Notes: generated by a model not told the origin, from the letters alone. A stretch of 64,000 bases of DNA from Herpetosiphonaceae bacterium (GCA_036374795.1 DASUTC010000123.1:1-64000); one strand, 5' to 3'. Shown: positions 9,331 through 18,975, numbered from the stretch's first letter. Numbers and translations: made by a program.

Positions 9331-10542
9331 ATGGTGACAACAATCTCTGCAACACCTCGTTTATCTCGTGGACGACTGGCAACTCTGGTTGCCAGTCGTT
9401 TCGTGCTCAACGCCATCTTTCGCATCGCCTATCCGCTCGTGCCGTTTGTCGCCGCGCGCTTCAACGTCACCATCGAGCAGGCGACCTGGATCGTGACGAT
9501 CCAGGTCTTGTTCGGGCTGGCTAGTCCGCTGGGCGGCTGGCTCGGCGATCGGATCGGCTACCGCATGACCATGCTGCTGGGCCTGGGCGCGACGCTGATC
9601 GGGACGCTGGGGATTACGGCAGGGCCCAGCCTGGGGCTGTTGATCGCGGCATACGGCGCATGCGGCCTGGGCGTGTCGCTGTATCAGCCCGCAGTTCAGG
9701 CATATGTGAGCGCGCTCACATCGTATCAGCAGCGAGGCCGCGCCGTGGGGCTGATCGAGATGTCGTGGGCGCTGGCTGGCATCGCCGCCGTGCCGCCGCT
9801 GACCTGGCTGGTGCAGAGCCAGCAAAGCCTGGCTGGAACGTTCTTGATCCTGAGCGGCTGCATCGGCGCGATCATCGTGATCGCCGCGCTCGCGCTGCCC
9901 GACGAGGCGACGCATCTGCACGCCGACGGGGCTGCGGGGCCGTCGTTCTTAAGCGTGGCGCGCAGACCAGGCGTGCTGGGCTTGTTCAGCTTTTTGTTTC
10001 TGGCGCTCGGCGGCTGGGAGGTGCTGTTTATCGTGCAGGCTCCGTGGGCAACCGAGCGCTTCAACGCCTCGCTCACCGATCTGGGAACCGCCGCCTTCGT
10101 CTTCGGCATCGGCGAGCTGTTCGGCTCGATCGGCTCGACGCTCTTCACCGATCGGCTCGGCAAGCGGCGAGCGGCAACCTTAAGCTTTGTGATCGCCGCG
10201 CTCCTGTTCCTGGCACAGCCCTTCGTCAGCGTCAACTGGACGAGCTATCTGGTCTGCTACATGCTCTTCGCAATCTTCGTCGAGTTCGCGATCGTCGCCT
10301 CGCTGACGCTCGCCACAACGGTCAGCACCGTAGGCCGCGCGACGGTCATGGCGCTGGTGGTGACGGCGATCCAGGTCAGCCGCGCGATCGGCTCGCAGAT
10401 CGGCGTGCCCGTGCTGGCGGCATCATCGCTCTTCGTCAACTGCCTGATCGCCGCCATCCTGACGCTGATCGGCGTGGGCATTGCGCTGCGATACGTACAC
10501 GAGGACGAGAACAAAGAACAAAGAACAGAGAACAAAGGATAA
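9331..10542 (+). CDS. Major facilitator superfamily transporter
   Basis: The 403-residue protein has about 12 hydrophobic segments. The MFS loop motif GGWLGDRIGYRMTMLLG lies between helices 2 and 3, and a second-half echo TDRLGKRRA lies between helices 8 and 9. It probably exports a drug or metabolite by proton antiport; the substrate cannot be deduced. The gene appears leaderless (-10 box 8 nt before the ATG). The last residues, EDENKEQRTENKG, are encoded by a heptad repeat, which also supplies the TAA stop, so the ancestral C-terminus was probably near YVHE. It converges on the MBL gene. Confidence 0.88.
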   Translation: MVTTISATPRLSRGRLATLVASRFVLNAIFRIAYPLVPFVAARFNVTIEQATWIVTIQVLFGLASPLGGWLGDRIGYRMTMLLGLGATLIGTLGITAGPSLGLLIAAYGACGLGVSLYQPAVQAYVSALTSYQQRGRAVGLIEMSWALAGIAAVPPLTWLVQSQQSLAGTFLILSGCIGAIIVIAALALPDEATHLHADGAAGPSFLSVARRPGVLGLFSFLFLALGGWEVLFIVQAPWATERFNASLTDLGTAAFVFGIGELFGSIGSTLFTDRLGKRRAATLSFVIAALLFLAQPFVSVNWTSYLVCYMLFAIFVEFAIVASLTLATTVSTVGRATVMALVVTAIQVSRAIGSQIGVPVLAASSLFVNCLIAAILTLIGVGIALRYVHEDENKEQRTENKG

Positions 10543-10628
10543 AGTTTAACCTCTCTGTTCTTTGTTCCGGGTGCCATGCGGGTGCCCTTAGGGCATGGGT
10601 ACCCGGCGTCTTTGTTTGTTCCGTTGTT
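10508..10628. repeat. Heptad/GC-palindrome composite repeat, copy 4
   Basis: GAACAAA units (10508-10536) encode the MFS tail. A perfect 15-bp inverted repeat (10516-10530 with 10553-10567) could form a hairpin between converging genes. A 40-nt GC-rich partial palindrome (10567-10606) closely matches 5617-5655, and GTTTGTTCCGTTGTT closes the copy. Confidence 0.85.
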
Positions 10629-10630
10629 GC

Positions 10631-11626
10631 CTACCTCACGCGATACACGATTGGCAGCCCAGCCAATCGCTCGATCTGGCCCTGCGCTGCCAGATAATCG
10701 AGATGCGACAGCGTCTCACCGATCGCGAACTGCACCTGATGCGGCGAGAAGTCACCCATTGGAAAGACGCGGGTGGCGACCTCAAAGGCCGTGCTGCTCG
10801 CTCCGAGCGCCGCGACGATCTGCTCCAGACGCGCGGCGTGATGCTCGGATAGCTCGTGCAGCCGACCGGGCAGATCGGTGAAGACCGGGCCGTGTCCTGG
10901 CAGCACCACAGCGACATCGAGCGACTCAAGCGCCGCAAAGCTGCGCAGGTAGCGTCCGAGCGGATCAGGGCGGGTGTGGGGCAGAACGCTGATGTTGGGG
11001 CTGATCCGGGGCAGCACGTGATCGGCGGCGATCAGCGTGCGCGTGGACGGCTCGTACAGGCAGAGATGCTCGTCGGCATGGCCCGGCAAGACTAGCGGCT
11101 GAAACGGTCGGCCCGCGAGCAGCAGCGGCTCCGATGCGATCGTGTACTCCGCGCCTTCATCGATCGCGAGCGCTTCAAGCGCCGTCACGTCGGGCAGCGG
11201 CTGCGTCATCTGCTGCGTCGCGTGGGCGCGACGAGCCACGGCTACCGCCAGTGCTTCGGGCGTGCCATGCGCTTGAAAGAGCGCGCTCAGCTCGTACCCC
11301 GTCCGCTCGCCGTCGCTCCACACATCGTACACCGATCGCGCCTCGGCGGGTGTCATCAGCACGGGCGCGTCGCTGAGCCGCTGCCACCAGCCTGCCAGAC
11401 CCGCATGATCGGGGTGGTAGTGGGTCACGCAGATCGCGCGAATGTCGGCGGGCCGCAGCGACCAGCGGGCGAGCGCCGCCTGCCACGCCTCAAGCGCGGG
11501 CGGCCAGTGAATGCCGGTATCGATCAGCGCCCAGCCGTCGGGGCCGCGCACCAGATAGCAGTTGACGATCTTGAGCGGAAACGGCAGAGGGATTTCAACC
11601 TGTATAATGTCAGGAGCGACAACCAT
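10631..11626 (-). CDS. Metallo-beta-lactamase fold hydrolase
   Basis: The 331-residue product shows the MBL signature THYHPDHAGLAGW (HxHxDH metal site). The second metal ligands lie in VLPGHADEH, AADHVLP and VVLPGHGPVF. A C-terminal helical region (HAARLEQIVAAL... HLDYLAAQGQIERL) resembles the winged-helix-like tail of LACTB2-type members. The fold covers hydrolases of thioesters, lactones and nucleic acids, and the substrate here is unknown. The ATG is preceded by AAGGAG at good spacing. It is a single gene, divergent from the inositol-phosphatase gene and convergent with the MFS gene. Confidence 0.9.
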   Translation of the reverse strand: MVVAPDIIQVEIPLPFPLKIVNCYLVRGPDGWALIDTGIHWPPALEAWQAALARWSLRPADIRAICVTHYHPDHAGLAGWWQRLSDAPVLMTPAEARSVYDVWSDGERTGYELSALFQAHGTPEALAVAVARRAHATQQMTQPLPDVTALEALAIDEGAEYTIASEPLLLAGRPFQPLVLPGHADEHLCLYEPSTRTLIAADHVLPRISPNISVLPHTRPDPLGRYLRSFAALESLDVAVVLPGHGPVFTDLPGRLHELSEHHAARLEQIVAALGASSTAFEVATRVFPMGDFSPHQVQFAIGETLSHLDYLAAQGQIERLAGLPIVYRVR

Positions 11627-11753
11627 ACTGGCTCCTTTTCAAGGCATACTGTGTGCTTAGTGCGCCATCAGGCCGGGGGTGTGGGAGTGTTCCCCAAACT
11701 TCCCTTTCTGAAGCGAGCGTGGCTAAGTCTAGCACACACCAGGAAAATCGTTT

Positions 11754-12527
11754 ATGGAATTGCAGCAGATCCGCACATGGGCGCGCGAGGCAGGCGCGAT
11801 CGGCCTCAAATACTACAACGCGGTTGAAGCGCGGCGCAAGCCAGACCGCAGCTATGTGACCGCCGCCGACGAGGAGATCGAGCGCTTGCTGCGTACACGG
11901 ATCAAGGCGAGCTATCCCGATCATGGCGTGCTCGGCGAGGAAGAGGGCCAGCATAATATCGACGCAGAGTATCTCTGGGCGCTCGATCCCATCGACGGCA
12001 CCGGCGCGTTCGTCAGCGGGCTGCCGATCTGGGGCATCTCGATCGGGCTGCTCCGGCGCGGCCATCCGATCCTGGGCTGCTTCTACATGCCCGTGCTGAA
12101 TGAGTGGTACGAGGTCGACCTGGAGGGTCCGGCGCTCTTCAACGGGCAGCCCGTGGAGGTGATGCGCGAGGGCTTGCTCGATCCCGAAGCCTGGATCTGC
12201 GTGCCGTCGAACATTCACCGCCGCTACACGATCAACTATCCCGGCAAGGTCCGCTCGTTCGGCTCGATGGCGGCCTACGTCTGCTATGTCGCGCGGGGCA
12301 TCGCCGCCGGAGCGCTGATCGGGCAGCCTAAGCTCTGGGATATTGCGGCGGGCATGGCGATGCTTGAGCGGGCCGGTGGTGGCGCGCGCCTGCTGCGATC
12401 GGGCGCGCCCCTCGACCTGCGGCAGATGTTGACGGGCCGCGCCGCGCCGGAGCCGGTCGTCGTCGGCTCGCCTGAGGCCGTCGAGCTGCTGCTTGATCGC
12501 ATCAAGATGCGCGAGCGCCGCTGGTGA
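11754..12527 (+). CDS. Inositol monophosphatase-family phosphatase
   Basis: The 257-residue product carries the magnesium-dependent phosphatase motifs in order: GEEEG (residues about 62-66), WALDPIDGTGAFVSGLPIW (about 76-94) and the C-terminal WDIAAG. Members hydrolyse inositol-1-phosphate, histidinol phosphate, 3'-phosphoadenosine 5'-phosphate or fructose-1,6-bisphosphate. The DPIDGT block is shared by all, so the substrate is open. AGGAAAA lies upstream of the ATG. It shares orientation with rlmN 47 bp downstream, but rlmN seems to have its own -10 box. Confidence 0.9.
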   Translation: MELQQIRTWAREAGAIGLKYYNAVEARRKPDRSYVTAADEEIERLLRTRIKASYPDHGVLGEEEGQHNIDAEYLWALDPIDGTGAFVSGLPIWGISIGLLRRGHPILGCFYMPVLNEWYEVDLEGPALFNGQPVEVMREGLLDPEAWICVPSNIHRRYTINYPGKVRSFGSMAAYVCYVARGIAAGALIGQPKLWDIAAGMAMLERAGGGARLLRSGAPLDLRQMLTGRAAPEPVVVGSPEAVELLLDRIKMRERRW

Positions 12528-12560
12528 TCGCGGGTAGCCGCAGTTATGTCTAGTATTTGG

Positions 12561-12566
12561 TACAAT
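12561..12566 (+). promoter_or_regulatory. -10 box of rlmN, leaderless start
   Basis: TACAAT ends 8 nt before the ATG at 12575 and there is no Shine-Dalgarno. Transcription starting near 12573 would give an almost leaderless mRNA. The -35 region is weak. Confidence 0.4.
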
Positions 12567-12574
12567 ACACCGTG

Positions 12575-13675
12575 ATGCTGAACGAATCAATGACCATCAC
12601 GCTCGAACCGAATCGAGCGATTAATCTCTACGATCTGACGCTGCCGCAGCTTGGCGAGCTGATGCAAAGCTGGGGCCAGCCCGCGTTTCGCGCCAAACAA
12701 ATCTTCACCCAGCTCTACCGCAACCTCGTGCCATCCTTCGACGCGATGACGGATCTGCCGCTGACGCTGCGGGAGCGGCTGAAGGCCGAGACGCAGCTAG
12801 GCGCGCTTCAGCTTAGCCGCGAGCAGACCGCAGACGACGGCGATACGCGCAAAGTGCTCTGGCGCTTGCCCGACGGCAACGTGCTTGAGTCGGTGCTGAT
12901 GCTCTACCCCGACCGCGCCACGGTCTGCATTTCGACGCAGGCGGGCTGCGCGATGGGCTGTGTCTTCTGCGCGACCGGGCGCATGGGCCTGCTGCGCAAC
13001 ATCACGCCCGGCGAGATCGTGGAGCAGGCCTTGTACTTTGCGCGCGGGCTGCGCAACGGCAGCTTCGACGCCACGCATCGTCACGATCATATCACCAATC
13101 TGGTCTTCATGGGCATGGGCGAGCCGTTCGCCAACTACGATCGGTGGTGGGCCAGCGTCGAGCAGTTGCACCACCCGCAGGGATTCAACCTGGGCGCGCG
13201 CAACCTGACGGTTTCGACGGTGGGCCTGGTGCCCGGCATTCGTCGTCTGGCAAGCGAAAAGATCCCGATCAATCTGGCGATCTCGCTGCACGCGCCCAAC
13301 GACGAGCTACGCTCCGCGCTGATGCCGGTCAATCGCAAGTATCCGATCCGCGATCTCATGGCTGCTACAGAGGAGTACATCGACAAGACGCACCGCCGGG
13401 TCAGCTTCGAGTATGTGCTGCTGCAAGGCCAGAACGACTCGGTGGAGCTGGCACGGCAGCTAGCCGATCTGATCCAGGGTATGCTCTGCCACGTCAACCT
13501 GATCCCGTGGAACCCGGTGCCTGGCGCTCCGCTCCAGCGCTCGCATCGCAAACAGATCGAGGCGTTCCAGAACGTGTTGATCGAGCGCGGCATTCCCTGT
13601 ACCGTGCGCATGGAGCGCGGCGTCGCGATTGCCGCAGCGTGCGGACAGCTTGCAGCCGTGCCGCAGGCAGCGTAG
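12575..13675 (+). CDS. rlmN: 23S rRNA (adenine2503-C2)/tRNA methyltransferase RlmN
   Basis: The radical SAM enzyme methylates A2503 of 23S rRNA (and A37 of some tRNAs) through a methyl-cysteine intermediate. The cluster-binding motif CAMGCVFC (CxxxCxxC) follows VCISTQAG. Also seen are [27 protein letters not shown], and a C-terminal [15 protein letters not shown] whose Cys matches the second methyl-transfer Cys. The N-terminal accessory domain ([13 protein letters not shown]) is present. I chose the ATG at 12575 (MLNESM); a TTG at 12557 lies across the -10 box and an ATG at 12590 is also possible. Length of 366 residues is normal. Confidence 0.96.
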   Translation: MLNESMTITLEPNRAINLYDLTLPQLGELMQSWGQPAFRAKQIFTQLYRNLVPSFDAMTDLPLTLRERLKAETQLGALQLSREQTADDGDTRKVLWRLPDGNVLESVLMLYPDRATVCISTQAGCAMGCVFCATGRMGLLRNITPGEIVEQALYFARGLRNGSFDATHRHDHITNLVFMGMGEPFANYDRWWASVEQLHHPQGFNLGARNLTVSTVGLVPGIRRLASEKIPINLAISLHAPNDELRSALMPVNRKYPIRDLMAATEEYIDKTHRRVSFEYVLLQGQNDSVELARQLADLIQGMLCHVNLIPWNPVPGAPLQRSHRKQIEAFQNVLIERGIPCTVRMERGVAIAAACGQLAAVPQAA

Positions 13676-13772
13676 CGGCAGGATTAAACCAACCATCCCG
13701 GCGGGTATGGGCACAGCCGTGCCGTGCCCTGGGCGTGATCGTCAAGGTTTACACATTAATCGGGATCGAATC

Positions 13773-13823
13773 GTAGGGGCGAGGCGGTGCCTCGCCCTCG
13801 TCGATCCGTCAGGTCGCCCCTAC
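13773..13823. repeat. GTAGGGGCGA palindromic repeat, copy 1
   Basis: Outer arms are GTAGGGGCGA (13773-13782) and TCGCCCCTAC (13814-13823). A nested hairpin GGGCGAGGC/GCCTCGCCC (13777-13785 with 13789-13797) lies inside. The CTA of the right arm is the stop codon of the minus-strand gene ending at 13820. Related copies are at 21920-21947 and, weakly, 33137-33165. Confidence 0.8.
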
Positions 13824-14581
13824 GTGGTCTGGTCAGGAAGCTCCTCAAGCTGCGCCCTCAGCGCGGCGATCCGCTCGTGGCTGCGGCGCACCGCCCGCCC
13901 GATTGAAAACCACTCGGCGTTGTCGGCGGTTTCTTCTTCCAATCCCTGCGTATAGCGCATCATAAACAGATCCGTATCGATGCCCCGCTCGACCTCGAAC
14001 ACGTCCAGGTTTTGCGAAAGCTGCCCGATCAGCGTGCGCTCCCTGGCGATCTCCCGCTCGATCTCGTCGCGGTCGAGCTGTGCGGTTGCCTGCTCCGGCT
14101 GCGGCGGATCAGTGTCGCGCTCGCCGACATTGCAGACCGCCTTAACTCCGGGCAGATACAGCAGGCCAAGCAGCGGCGCGCTGGTGATCGGAATCAAGGC
14201 CATGATCCGCTCGAACGCGCACAGGAAGATCAGCGACAAACACGCCGTAAAACCGATCGCGATTGTCGCGTAGTCCCACGCATTCCAGGTGCGGCGGAAC
14301 AGCGCGGCGGCGACAAAGGCAAAGACCGCCGCAGCGGCGAAGGCGTAGCCCATATCAACGGCCACACCGCCAGCGTAGTCCCAGCCTTGCATCGCGCGCT
14401 CAATATCACGCTGAGCCAGCAGTGCTTGAACCCGGCTCAGCACGCCGCGCCGCTCTGACCAGCGCATGATGCCGAGCGTCAGCCAGCCGAGCATCGCCAG
14501 CACCGCGTAGCCCAGCGCCACCCCCCACCACCCCGGATGCGACGACCACTCCTGCGGACGTGCCTCGTGTACATCAGCCAT
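13820..14581 (-). CDS. Hypothetical membrane protein downstream of trpB
   Basis: I do not recognise a family. The 253-residue product has about four hydrophobic segments (residues about 20-42, 73-95, 103-125 and 130-148). A charged cytoplasmic tail follows with long helical stretches rich in Glu, Arg and Gln (DRDEIEREIARERTLIG and RAVRRSHERIAALRAQLEEL), likely coiled coils. The ATG at 14581 begins 1 nt after the trpB TAG, which implies translational coupling and argues against the upstream in-frame ATG at 14611. The stop codon comes from the GTAGGGGCGA repeat, so the present C-terminus may not be ancestral. Confidence 0.75.
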   Translation of the reverse strand: MADVHEARPQEWSSHPGWWGVALGYAVLAMLGWLTLGIMRWSERRGVLSRVQALLAQRDIERAMQGWDYAGGVAVDMGYAFAAAAVFAFVAAALFRRTWNAWDYATIAIGFTACLSLIFLCAFERIMALIPITSAPLLGLLYLPGVKAVCNVGERDTDPPQPEQATAQLDRDEIEREIARERTLIGQLSQNLDVFEVERGIDTDLFMMRYTQGLEEETADNAEWFSIGRAVRRSHERIAALRAQLEELPDQTT

Positions 14582-14582
14582 A

Positions 14583-15770
14583 CTAGATCGCCACTCCAAG
14601 CTGATCGGCAACCGTGAAAATATCCTTATCGCCCCGACCCGACAGATTCACCAGCACGATCATGTCGGCGTCCAGCGTCGGCGCGAGCTTGAGCGCCTCG
14701 GCGATGGCGTGAGCCGACTCCAGCGCGGGGATAATGCCCTCGGTGCGGCATAAGACCTGAAACGCATCCAGCGCCTCGTCGTCGGTTGCCAGCGTGTAGC
14801 TCGCCCGACCCGTGTCGTGGAGCATCGCGTGCTCCGGCCCGATCGAGGCGTAGTCCAGACCGGCGGAGACTGAGTGCGTCAGCGCGATCTGGCCGTCGTC
14901 GTCTTGCAGCACGTAGGAGTAGGTTCCTTGCAGCACGCCAGGACGGCCACCGGCGAAGCGCGCGGCGTGCTTCTGGGACTCCACGCCCAGGCCGCCGGCT
15001 TCGACGCCGCGCAGCGCAACGCCGGTATCGTCGAGGAACGGGTGAAAGATGCCGATCGCGTTCGAGCCGCCGCCGACACAGGCGATCACGACATCCGGCA
15101 GCCGTCCGACCAACTCCTGCATCTGTGCCCGCGCCTCGTGCCCGATCACCGACTGAAAATCGCGGACCATCGTCGGGTAGGGGTGCGGGCCGAGCGCCGA
15201 TCCGAGCAGGTAGTACGAATCGGGATTTGTCACCCAGTCACGCATGGCCTCATTGATCGCGTCTTTGAGCGTGCAGGAGCCGCTATTCACGCCGCGCACC
15301 TCAGCGCCGAGCAGCCGCATCCGAAACACATTCGGCCTCTGGCGGGCCATGTCCTCGGTGCCCATGTACACGACACAATCCAGGCCCAGCAGCGCGCAGA
15401 CCGTCGCGGTCGCCACGCCATGCTGTCCCGCCCCGGTTTCGGCGATCACGCGCTGCTTGCCCATGCGCCTGGCGAGGAGGCCCTGGCCGAGCGCATTATT
15501 GATCTTATGCGCGCCGGTATGCGCCAGGTCTTCGCGCTTGAGATAGATCTGCGCGCCGCCGCAGTGCTCGGTCAGCCGCGCCGCGAAGGTGATCGGCGTG
15601 GGACGACCGGTATAGGTCTGCTCAAGGCGGCGCAGCTCGGCAAGAAACGCAGGGTCGGCCTGCGCCTCGGCATAGGCGCGCTCAAGTTCGAGGATCGCCG
15701 GCATCAGCGTTTCGGGCACGTACTTGCCGCCATACGCGCCAAACCGACCGGCAGTGGTAGGAGTTGCCAT
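14583..15770 (-). CDS. trpB: Tryptophan synthase beta chain
   Basis: The 395-residue PLP enzyme condenses indole with L-serine to tryptophan. It shows [14 protein letters not shown] at the N-terminus, the PLP lysine in [18 protein letters not shown], the catalytic-region ETGAGQHG, the phosphate loop GGGSNAIG, and ESAHA near the end. It belongs to the TrpB1 class that normally partners TrpA. No trpA or other trp gene is adjacent, so it is a stand-alone trpB linked only to a membrane-protein gene. GAGGGA precedes the ATG at 15770. An inverted repeat overlapping its -10 box suggests regulation. Confidence 0.96.
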   Translation of the reverse strand: MATPTTAGRFGAYGGKYVPETLMPAILELERAYAEAQADPAFLAELRRLEQTYTGRPTPITFAARLTEHCGGAQIYLKREDLAHTGAHKINNALGQGLLARRMGKQRVIAETGAGQHGVATATVCALLGLDCVVYMGTEDMARQRPNVFRMRLLGAEVRGVNSGSCTLKDAINEAMRDWVTNPDSYYLLGSALGPHPYPTMVRDFQSVIGHEARAQMQELVGRLPDVVIACVGGGSNAIGIFHPFLDDTGVALRGVEAGGLGVESQKHAARFAGGRPGVLQGTYSYVLQDDDGQIALTHSVSAGLDYASIGPEHAMLHDTGRASYTLATDDEALDAFQVLCRTEGIIPALESAHAIAEALKLAPTLDADMIVLVNLSGRGDKDIFTVADQLGVAI

Positions 15771-15792
15771 AGTACATCCCTCAGGCAATACA

Positions 15793-15837
15793 AATGCTTG
15801 CAGCAACCCCAGGTCGGTGGTCGCTGCAAGCATTATA
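15793..15837 (-). promoter_or_regulatory. trpB promoter with 12-bp inverted repeat over the -10 box
   Basis: On the minus strand TATAAT (complement of 15832-15837) is overlapped by a perfect 12-bp inverted repeat, AATGCTTGCAGC (15793-15804) with GCTGCAAGCATT (15823-15834), separated by 18 bp. The repeat could be an operator or a 5'-UTR hairpin ahead of the trpB ATG. There is no T-run after it, so it is not a terminator. Confidence 0.6.
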
Positions 15838-15858
15838 CCCATGTGCGATGAAGCTAAG

Positions 15859-17673
15859 CTACTTCACGTCGGCGGTCAGCTCTTCCATGCGCGCGACAAG
15901 CTCGCCAAAGACCTCGCACGCCTGCTGGACCGGCTCAGGCGAGGCCATATCGACGCCCGCATCGCGCAGCAGATCGATCGACGTTTTGGAGCTACCGCCC
16001 TTCAGGAAGTTGAGATAGCGCTCGACGGCGGGCTGTCCCTCGCTCAAAATCTGCTTCGAGAGCGCCGCCGACGCCGCGATGCCGGTCGCATACTTGTAGA
16101 CGTAGAAGTTCGAGTAGAAGTGCGGAATCCGCGACCACTCAAGCGCGATCTGCTCATCGGATACCACATCGGGACCGTGATAGCGCTTGGTTAGCTCATA
16201 GTAGAGTTCGCTGAAGCGATCGGCGGTCAGCGCCTCGCCAGCCTCGGCGCGGCGATGTATATCGTGCTCGAACTCGGCGAACATCACCTGGCGGAACATC
16301 GTGCGGCGGAAATCTTCGATGCGGTGATTGATCAGATAGAGCTGAAGATTGCGATCGTCGGTGTTCTGGAGCATATGCTCGACCACCAACGCCTCGTTGA
16401 GCGTCGAGGCAACCTCGGCGACAAAGAGCGTGTAGTGGCCGTAGGTGTACGGCTGCGTGCGGCGGGTGTAGAACGAGTGCATCGAGTGGCCCAGCTCGTG
16501 CGCCAGCGTAAACATGCTCTCCAGATTATCCTGAAAGTTCATCAGGATAAAGGGCTGGCTGGTGTATGCGCCATAGCTGAACGCGCCTGAGCGCTTGCCC
16601 TCGTTCTCGTAGACATCAACCCAGCGCCCATCGTACAGGCCGTGGCGCATCGCCGAGACGTAATCGTTGCCGAGCGGCTCCATGCCCGCCAGCATCATCT
16701 CACGCGCCTGAGCGTAGGTGTATTTGGCCTCGACATCGCCGATCAGCGGCACGTAAATATCGTACATATGCAGCTCGTCGAGCTTGAGCAGGCGCTTGCG
16801 CAGCCGCATATAGCGGTGGAGATGATGCAGGTTGGCGTTGATCGTGTCGACCAGATTGGTATAGACCGCCAGCGGAATAGCGTCGGGATCGAGCGCGGCC
16901 TCGATCGACGATCCATAGTTTCGCGCCTTGGCATAGAACATGTGCGTACGAATATGGCTGGACAGAAGCGTGCCCGTGGTGTTGCGCACCTTGCCGTAGG
17001 TATCGTACATCGCCTCGAACGCAGAGCGGCGGACATCGCGATTTTTGCTCTCCATCAGCCGCAGGTAGCGGCCCTGGCTCAGCTCGATGTCGTTGCCCTC
17101 TTCGTCTTTGATGACCGGAAACTTGATGTCGGCGTTGTTCAGCATCTCAAAGACCGACTCGGGCGCGCGGGCGATCTCGCCTGTCTCGGCCAGCAGCGCC
17201 TCGACCTCGGCGGAGCGGATATGATCGCGCTGCCGTCGCAACTCCTTCAGCGCATGCTCGTACACGCGCAGCTCGGCGATCGAGGCCAGAAACTCACTCA
17301 AGCGCTCATCGGACACCGCCAGAATCTCCGGCTCGAAGAAGGCTGTCGCCGCGCCCAGGCGCACGTGCAGGCTGGATGCTCGATCGAAGAGCGCCTGATA
17401 CCGCGAGTTTGCCGTGTTCTCGGACTGGCGTAGATAGGCATAAATGTACAACTGCTCGATCAGCTTGTTGGCCTCGTCGCGCTGCTGAAACGCATCCAGC
17501 ATCGATTCCGCATCCTGGCCGATCATGCCGGCAAGCTGCGACAGTTGCGGGATCAGCTCCTCAAGCCGCTTGAAGTCTTGCTCCCACTGCTCATCGTTGG
17601 CATAAAAGCTTTCCAGGTTCCAGGTGTATTCCAGGGGTAGCTCATGTCGCTTGGGTACAGCACTCGTCGCCAC
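15859..17673 (-). CDS. pepF: Oligoendopeptidase F (M3B family)
   Basis: The 604-residue zinc metallopeptidase has the active site [11 protein letters not shown] (HExxH) with the third ligand Glu downstream in [10 protein letters not shown]. The N-terminal helical region beginning [13 protein letters not shown] is typical of PepF. M3B enzymes degrade short peptides in the cytoplasm. The start is a GTG at 17673 with AAAGGAG 7-9 nt upstream. The stop is followed by an 88-bp gap before the trpB start. The phosphoesterase gene lies upstream in the same direction at about 100 bp. Length and motifs are normal. Confidence 0.95.
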   Translation of the reverse strand: MATSAVPKRHELPLEYTWNLESFYANDEQWEQDFKRLEELIPQLSQLAGMIGQDAESMLDAFQQRDEANKLIEQLYIYAYLRQSENTANSRYQALFDRASSLHVRLGAATAFFEPEILAVSDERLSEFLASIAELRVYEHALKELRRQRDHIRSAEVEALLAETGEIARAPESVFEMLNNADIKFPVIKDEEGNDIELSQGRYLRLMESKNRDVRRSAFEAMYDTYGKVRNTTGTLLSSHIRTHMFYAKARNYGSSIEAALDPDAIPLAVYTNLVDTINANLHHLHRYMRLRKRLLKLDELHMYDIYVPLIGDVEAKYTYAQAREMMLAGMEPLGNDYVSAMRHGLYDGRWVDVYENEGKRSGAFSYGAYTSQPFILMNFQDNLESMFTLAHELGHSMHSFYTRRTQPYTYGHYTLFVAEVASTLNEALVVEHMLQNTDDRNLQLYLINHRIEDFRRTMFRQVMFAEFEHDIHRRAEAGEALTADRFSELYYELTKRYHGPDVVSDEQIALEWSRIPHFYSNFYVYKYATGIAASAALSKQILSEGQPAVERYLNFLKGGSSKTSIDLLRDAGVDMASPEPVQQACEVFGELVARMEELTADVK

Positions 17674-17771
17674 GGCGCACTCCTTTATCGGTATATCTGC
17701 ATATCACGAACAACAGTACTATTGTACACGAGACGGGTCCGGTTTTGGATCGATCGAATTGCGCGGGCCGC

Positions 17772-18512
17772 TCAGCCGCCAAAGCTGCGCTCGGCAACCT
17801 GGCCCGCCGCGTCGACGATCAGCGAGGGCACGAAATTGAGAAAATCGCAGCTTGTGAGATGATAGCGCACGCCGTCGCGAATACCCTGCACGGCCAGGTT
17901 CCAGTCGGCGCGGCGGTGGAGGTGTCCATAGACACAGAAGGTTACTCCGGCGGCGGCAAGCATCTCGGCAAAGCGCGTTGGCCGCCCATCGGGGTAGAAG
18001 GGCGGGTAGTGCAGCAGCACGCCGATCGGCTTCGTCTCCTCGGATAGCCGCTGCGCCGCAGCCAGCGCGCGCTCCAGGCGGCCTAGCTCGCGGTTGTAGA
18101 TCCGCTCGTCTGTTTCGGGGTTGAAGGTCGGGTGGCCGGGCGTGAGCCAGGCGCGGGTCCCGCACAGCACCCAATCGCCGCACACCACCGCGTCGGCCTC
18201 CACCAGCGTCATGCTCGGCGGCAGCTCGGCGCGACGCTTGCGGGCAGTATCCCACCAGTAATCGTGGTTGCCCTTAGTCAGCACCTTGTGGCCGGGCAGC
18301 CCGGCTATCCAGCGGAGATCGACCAGCGCTTCTGGCAGCTTGAGCGCCCAGGAGTTATCGCCCGCGAGCAGCACGAAATCGTCATCGGCCACGCGGTCGC
18401 GCCACGCGGCGGCGATGCGCTGGGGATGGTCGCGCCAGCGCTCGCCGAAAACGTCCATCGGCTTCGGCGCGGCAAACGATAAATGCAGGTCGGCGATAGC
18501 CCAGATGCGCAT
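17772..18512 (-). CDS. Calcineurin-like metallophosphoesterase
   Basis: The 246-residue product carries the family metal motifs in order: DLH (IADLHLSF), GDNSW, GNHDYWWD, and a C-terminal HYPPFY followed by YGHLHRR. A binuclear metal centre would hydrolyse phosphomonoesters or diesters; the true substrate is unknown. A second, divergent family member lies at 25858-26718. The gene starts with ATG at 18512 and sits upstream of pepF in the same orientation. Its own upstream region contains a heptad repeat and then the divergent tRNA promoter. Confidence 0.9.
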   Translation of the reverse strand: MRIWAIADLHLSFAAPKPMDVFGERWRDHPQRIAAAWRDRVADDDFVLLAGDNSWALKLPEALVDLRWIAGLPGHKVLTKGNHDYWWDTARKRRAELPPSMTLVEADAVVCGDWVLCGTRAWLTPGHPTFNPETDERIYNRELGRLERALAAAQRLSEETKPIGVLLHYPPFYPDGRPTRFAEMLAAAGVTFCVYGHLHRRADWNLAVQGIRDGVRYHLTSCDFLNFVPSLIVDAAGQVAERSFGG

Positions 18513-18548
18513 AGTGGCTACATTGTAACATCAGTTCCGGGGGAGCGT

Positions 18549-18615
18549 GGGAACAAAGGAACAAGAGAACAAGGGAACAAAGGGAGCGGAGGAAGCTCTC
18601 TGTTCTGTGCTCTTC
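18549..18615. repeat. Heptad repeat, copy 5
   Basis: GGAACAAAGGAACAAG-type units (18549-18585) are followed by CTCTGTTCTGTGCTCTTC. The copy lies between divergent transcription units, just upstream of the tRNA promoter. Confidence 0.75.
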
Positions 18616-18626
18616 AAAAATCGCCC

Positions 18627-18654
18627 TTGACAAAGCCGACAGGGCTTGTATAAT
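18627..18654 (+). promoter_or_regulatory. Consensus sigma-70 promoter for the tRNA cluster
   Basis: TTGACA (18627-18632), a 16-bp spacer and TATAAT (18649-18654). Both hexamers are perfect, and transcription would begin about 8 nt before tRNA-Leu. Confidence 0.88.
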
Positions 18655-18668
18655 ACGCACGCATCCAG

Positions 18669-18755
18669 GCCGAGGTGGCGGAATTGGCAGACGCGCTACT
18701 TTGAGGGGGTAGTGGGGGCAACCCCGTAAGGGTTCAAGTCCCTTCCTCGGCACCA
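18669..18755 (+). tRNA. tRNA-Leu (anticodon GAG)
   Basis: The 87-nt class II tRNA has a 7-bp acceptor stem (GCCGAGG with CCTCGGC), encoded CCA, and a long variable arm (GTGGGGGCAACCCC). The anticodon stem CTACT/GGTAG encloses the loop TTGAGGG, giving GAG. The T-arm reads AGGGTTCAAGTCCCT. It is first in the Leu-Val-Phe cluster. Confidence 0.95.
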
Positions 18756-18767
18756 ATGTTACCTTGT

Positions 18768-18843
18768 GGGCGATTAGCTCAGTTGGTAGAGCGCTTCGTT
18801 TACACCGAAGATGTCAGGGGTTCGAGTCCCTTATCGCCCACCA
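18768..18843 (+). tRNA. tRNA-Val (anticodon TAC)
   Basis: The 76-nt tRNA has the acceptor GGGCGAT/ATCGCCC with encoded CCA, a D-arm GCTCAGTTGGTAGAGC, and the anticodon stem CTTCG/CGAAG enclosing TTTACAC, giving TAC. It lies 12 nt after tRNA-Leu and is probably co-transcribed. Confidence 0.95.
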
Positions 18844-18892
18844 TGTGTAACCAAACAACCGATAGCGCCAGTCGGAAGTCGGCGCGGGGCAT

Positions 18893-18968
18893 GCCAAGGT
18901 AGCTCAGTTGGTAGAGCACACGCCTGAAAAGTGTGGGGTCACCAGTTCGATCCTGGTCCTTGGCACCA
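18893..18968 (+). tRNA. tRNA-Phe (anticodon GAA)
   Basis: The 76-nt tRNA has the acceptor GCCAAGG/CCTTGGC with encoded CCA, a D-arm GCTCAGTTGGTAGAGC, and the anticodon stem CACGC/GTGTG enclosing CTGAAAA, giving GAA. It is the last gene of the cluster and is followed by a terminator. Confidence 0.94.
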
Positions 18969-18975
18969 ACAAGAA

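Noticed and set aside
14583-15770. A trp operon around trpB
   Set aside because: The downstream neighbour is an unrelated membrane protein and the upstream one is pepF. No trpA, trpC, trpD or trpE is in the window.
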